From Planctomycetaceae bacterium (GTDB lineage: Bacteria > Planctomycetota > Planctomycetia > Pirellulales > Pirellulaceae): a stretch of DNA of 34,187 nt. Shown piece by piece: positions 32,439 to 34,187 of this stretch. The position numbers and the translations under genes were made by a program. The first letter of the stretch is position 1; each line of letters opens with the position of its first letter. The notes below the pieces were generated by a model. The model made no database searches, was not told the origin of the DNA, and saw only the letters and a program-made list of their open reading frames with translations. The stretch spans positions 1-34,187 of the forward strand of contig JABJJO010000139.1 in assembly GCA_018660825.1 (NCBI GenBank), written 5' to 3'.

Positions 32439-34187
32439 GTGCGAATTCAAAGACTCTGCAAAACGGCATCACCATGGCTATTGATATTGCTTGCAATAAT
32501 CGTATTAGCGTGTTTCCTAGTGCCTCAACCTGTTGTGAATAGGCTGGCAGCACAAGTATCCGATCGACAATTGTCGCAACAACTCGGTCATCGCTCGCCG
32601 GTGGATCTAGCATTATCGGCGGACGGTACGTGGCTCGTTACGGCGAACGAAACATCCAATTCAATTTCGTTAATTGATGTTGATTCTGGCCGCGTCGTTG
32701 ATGAACTTGCCTGCGGTGATAATCCAGCAACCGTCACGATTTGTTTGGATGGACAACATGTATTGGTTTGTTGCCACTACAGTGGTGAGCTGATGGTTGT
32801 GGGTGTTGATGCGGGTCGTTTGGTGCAGCGGGGAACTATTTATGTCGGGTTTGAACCTGTAGGCGCAACGATTACGCCCGATGGTCAGCAAGCCTATGTG
32901 GCGTTGTCGGTTGCCGGCGAGGTAGTACAAGTTGACTTGCAGAGCCGTGAAGTTGTTAAGCGGATCGGCGTAAGTCGCTGGCCTCGATATTTAGCGATCT
33001 CGCCGAACGGATCTAAGTTGGCAGTGGGTTGCAGTGGTAGCAGCCAAGTCTGTGTGATTGATACCAAGCTTGGTGAAGTGCAATTTAAAGTTTCCCTTAC
33101 TGGTGCAATTAACATCGGGCACATGCAATGCTCGTCTGATGGCAAGTACGTTTATTTCCCTTGGATGGTGTATCGAACGAATCCGATCACGATTCGCAAT
33201 ATCCGCTTGGGTTGGGTGTTGGCAAGCCGTGTTGCTCGAGTGGCACTCGATAAATATAGCTATCGAGAAGCGATTTCATTGGATGTGCCTGGTAAGGCCG
33301 TTTCCGATCCGCATGGATTGGTGATTAGCCCCGATCAACGACGTCTGGTTGTTGCGGCATCTGGAACTCATGAATTATTGGTTTACCGTCGTGGAGGGTT
33401 GCCATTTATTGGTGTTGGTGGTCCGGGAGATCTAATTGACCGTAGTCTACTTGCTGATGACGATTTGTTTTATCGCATTGACGTTGGTGGACGACCGATG
33501 GGCATGGAGATTGCAAATGATAATCGTACAGTATTTGTCGCAAATTATTTGAAAGATAGTATTCAAGTGGTTGATATCGAGTCGCGGAAGGTGTTGCGGG
33601 AAATTTCGTTAGGCACAGTGCCTGAAAAAACGTTAGCTCGTCGCGGCATGGAAGTTTTCTATGACGGACAGCGAAGTTTGGATCAATGGTACAGTTGCCA
33701 CAGTTGTCACTATAATGGTGGCACTAATTCACGTGCGATGGATACGATGAATGACGGTTCTAATTACACGATGAAAACAGTCATACCTTTGTATAATCTT
33801 CCGCGGACCGGGCCTTGGACATGGCATGGGTGGCAAACTAATTTGCATGACGCGATGCATAAATCATTCACAATGACGATGCAGGGTACGGCAGTAGCAT
33901 CAGAAGATGCGGATGCAATACTTTCGTTTTTTGCGAGTTTGAAAGCGGCGCCTAATTCGTTTCAGCGACGCGACGGGTCACTCAGTGAGGAAGCACAGCG
34001 TGGGAAAGTGTTGTTTCAAAGCGACCGTACCGGTTGTGTACAGTGCCATTCAGGACCCCATTTTACCGACGGTAAGATCCACGATGTGGGTACTACTGAA
34101 GAGGATGATCGATACGACGGCTTTAACACGCCTTCGTTGCTCGGTGTGCATCGAAAAGTACGGTTGTTACATGATGGCCGCGAAAAA
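32439..34187 (+). CDS. YVTN beta-propeller / dihaem MauG-like cytochrome c peroxidase family protein (partial, runs off the window)
   Basis: The frame is open from 32400 to the window end. With GTG 32439 as start it gives 583 residues so far. Residues 11-31 form a signal peptide or N-terminal anchor (SPWLLILLAIIVLACFLVPQ), which favours this start; GTG 32424 and TTG 32409 are alternatives and no in-frame ATG occurs before the propeller. Residues about 50-400 are YVTN/YncE-like repeats (LALSADGTWLVTAN, ATITPDGQQAYVAL, LAISPNGSKLAVG, LVISPDQRRLVVAA, MEIANDNRTVFVAN). The haem part begins near 400 with CHSCH at 420-424 and CVQCH at 533-537, followed by 'DGFNTPSLLGVHRK'. This layout matches dihaem MauG/cytochrome c peroxidase-like proteins fused to a propeller. 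It is exported; the substrate is unknown. No Shine-Dalgarno sequence is visible. Confidence 0.82.
   Translation, partial: MRIQRLCKTASPWLLILLAIIVLACFLVPQPVVNRLAAQVSDRQLSQQLGHRSPVDLALSADGTWLVTANETSNSISLIDVDSGRVVDELACGDNPATVTICLDGQHVLVCCHYSGELMVVGVDAGRLVQRGTIYVGFEPVGATITPDGQQAYVALSVAGEVVQVDLQSREVVKRIGVSRWPRYLAISPNGSKLAVGCSGSSQVCVIDTKLGEVQFKVSLTGAINIGHMQCSSDGKYVYFPWMVYRTNPITIRNIRLGWVLASRVARVALDKYSYREAISLDVPGKAVSDPHGLVISPDQRRLVVAASGTHELLVYRRGGLPFIGVGGPGDLIDRSLLADDDLFYRIDVGGRPMGMEIANDNRTVFVANYLKDSIQVVDIESRKVLREISLGTVPEKTLARRGMEVFYDGQRSLDQWYSCHSCHYNGGTNSRAMDTMNDGSNYTMKTVIPLYNLPRTGPWTWHGWQTNLHDAMHKSFTMTMQGTAVASEDADAILSFFASLKAAPNSFQRRDGSLSEEAQRGKVLFQSDRTGCVQCHSGPHFTDGKIHDVGTTEEDDRYDGFNTPSLLGVHRKVRLLHDGREK

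Overview
The window looks like chromosomal DNA of a member of the Planctomycetota. The evidence is the density of protein families typical of that phylum: c-type cytochromes of the DUF1549/DUF1553 and DUF1587/DUF1592/DUF1588/DUF1585 types, two DUF1501 proteins, a DUF1552 protein, a membrane-bound-dehydrogenase/HEAT/haem fusion ending in DUF1080, an FGly-type sulfatase, and many secreted enzymes with twin-arginine or Sec signals. No RNA gene, CRISPR array, insertion sequence or prophage was seen. No gene-free gap exceeds 300 bases. The largest are 26170-26447, 11734-11995, 32205-32438, 31441-31637 and 441-617, and these hold only candidate promoters or inverted repeats.

Layout. 1-617: the 3' end of a glycerophosphodiester phosphodiesterase-like gene faces a C-terminal remnant of an S9 peptidase. 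618-1397: a secreted alpha/beta hydrolase. 1434-10617 (minus strand, probably one transcript starting near 10706): Gfo/Idh/MocA oxidoreductase, a giant 1,927-residue secreted cytochrome fusion, a SenB-like glycosyltransferase (selenosugar synthase family) and an SGNH/GDSL esterase. 10798-11733 (minus): a second alpha/beta hydrolase, divergent from a PhoD-like phosphatase (11996-13291, plus).

13288-26169 (minus) reads as a tight seven-gene operon. In transcription order it holds a DUF1549/DUF1553 dihaem-motif cytochrome, DUF1501, a sulfatase, a gingipain/caspase-like putative cysteine peptidase, a DUF1592-class cytochrome with an inserted LamG domain, DUF1552 and a sugar-isomerase-like TIM barrel. 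Gaps are 3 to 61 bases. It combines the two usual planctomycete cytochrome/partner pairs (DUF1553 with DUF1501, DUF1592 with DUF1552) in one unit.

26448-29984 (plus): a LamG/FnIII-like/YncE beta-propeller/phosphoesterase fusion, convergent with a second DUF1501 gene (29995-31440). 31638-32204 (minus): a small secreted redoxin-like protein with its own good promoter, ribosome binding site and intrinsic terminator. 32439 to the end (plus): a YVTN-propeller/dihaem MauG-like cytochrome, cut by the window edge and apparently with a non-ATG start.

Together the genes suggest extracytoplasmic processing of sulfated or esterified glycans (sulfatase, esterases, sugar oxidoreductase, DUF1080, TIM-barrel isomerase, LamG and other carbohydrate-binding-like modules), coupled to c-type cytochromes. 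A 3-keto-sugar route (C3 oxidation followed by eliminative cleavage) is the most interesting inference. The SenB-like gene without visible senA/senC partners is the other notable point.
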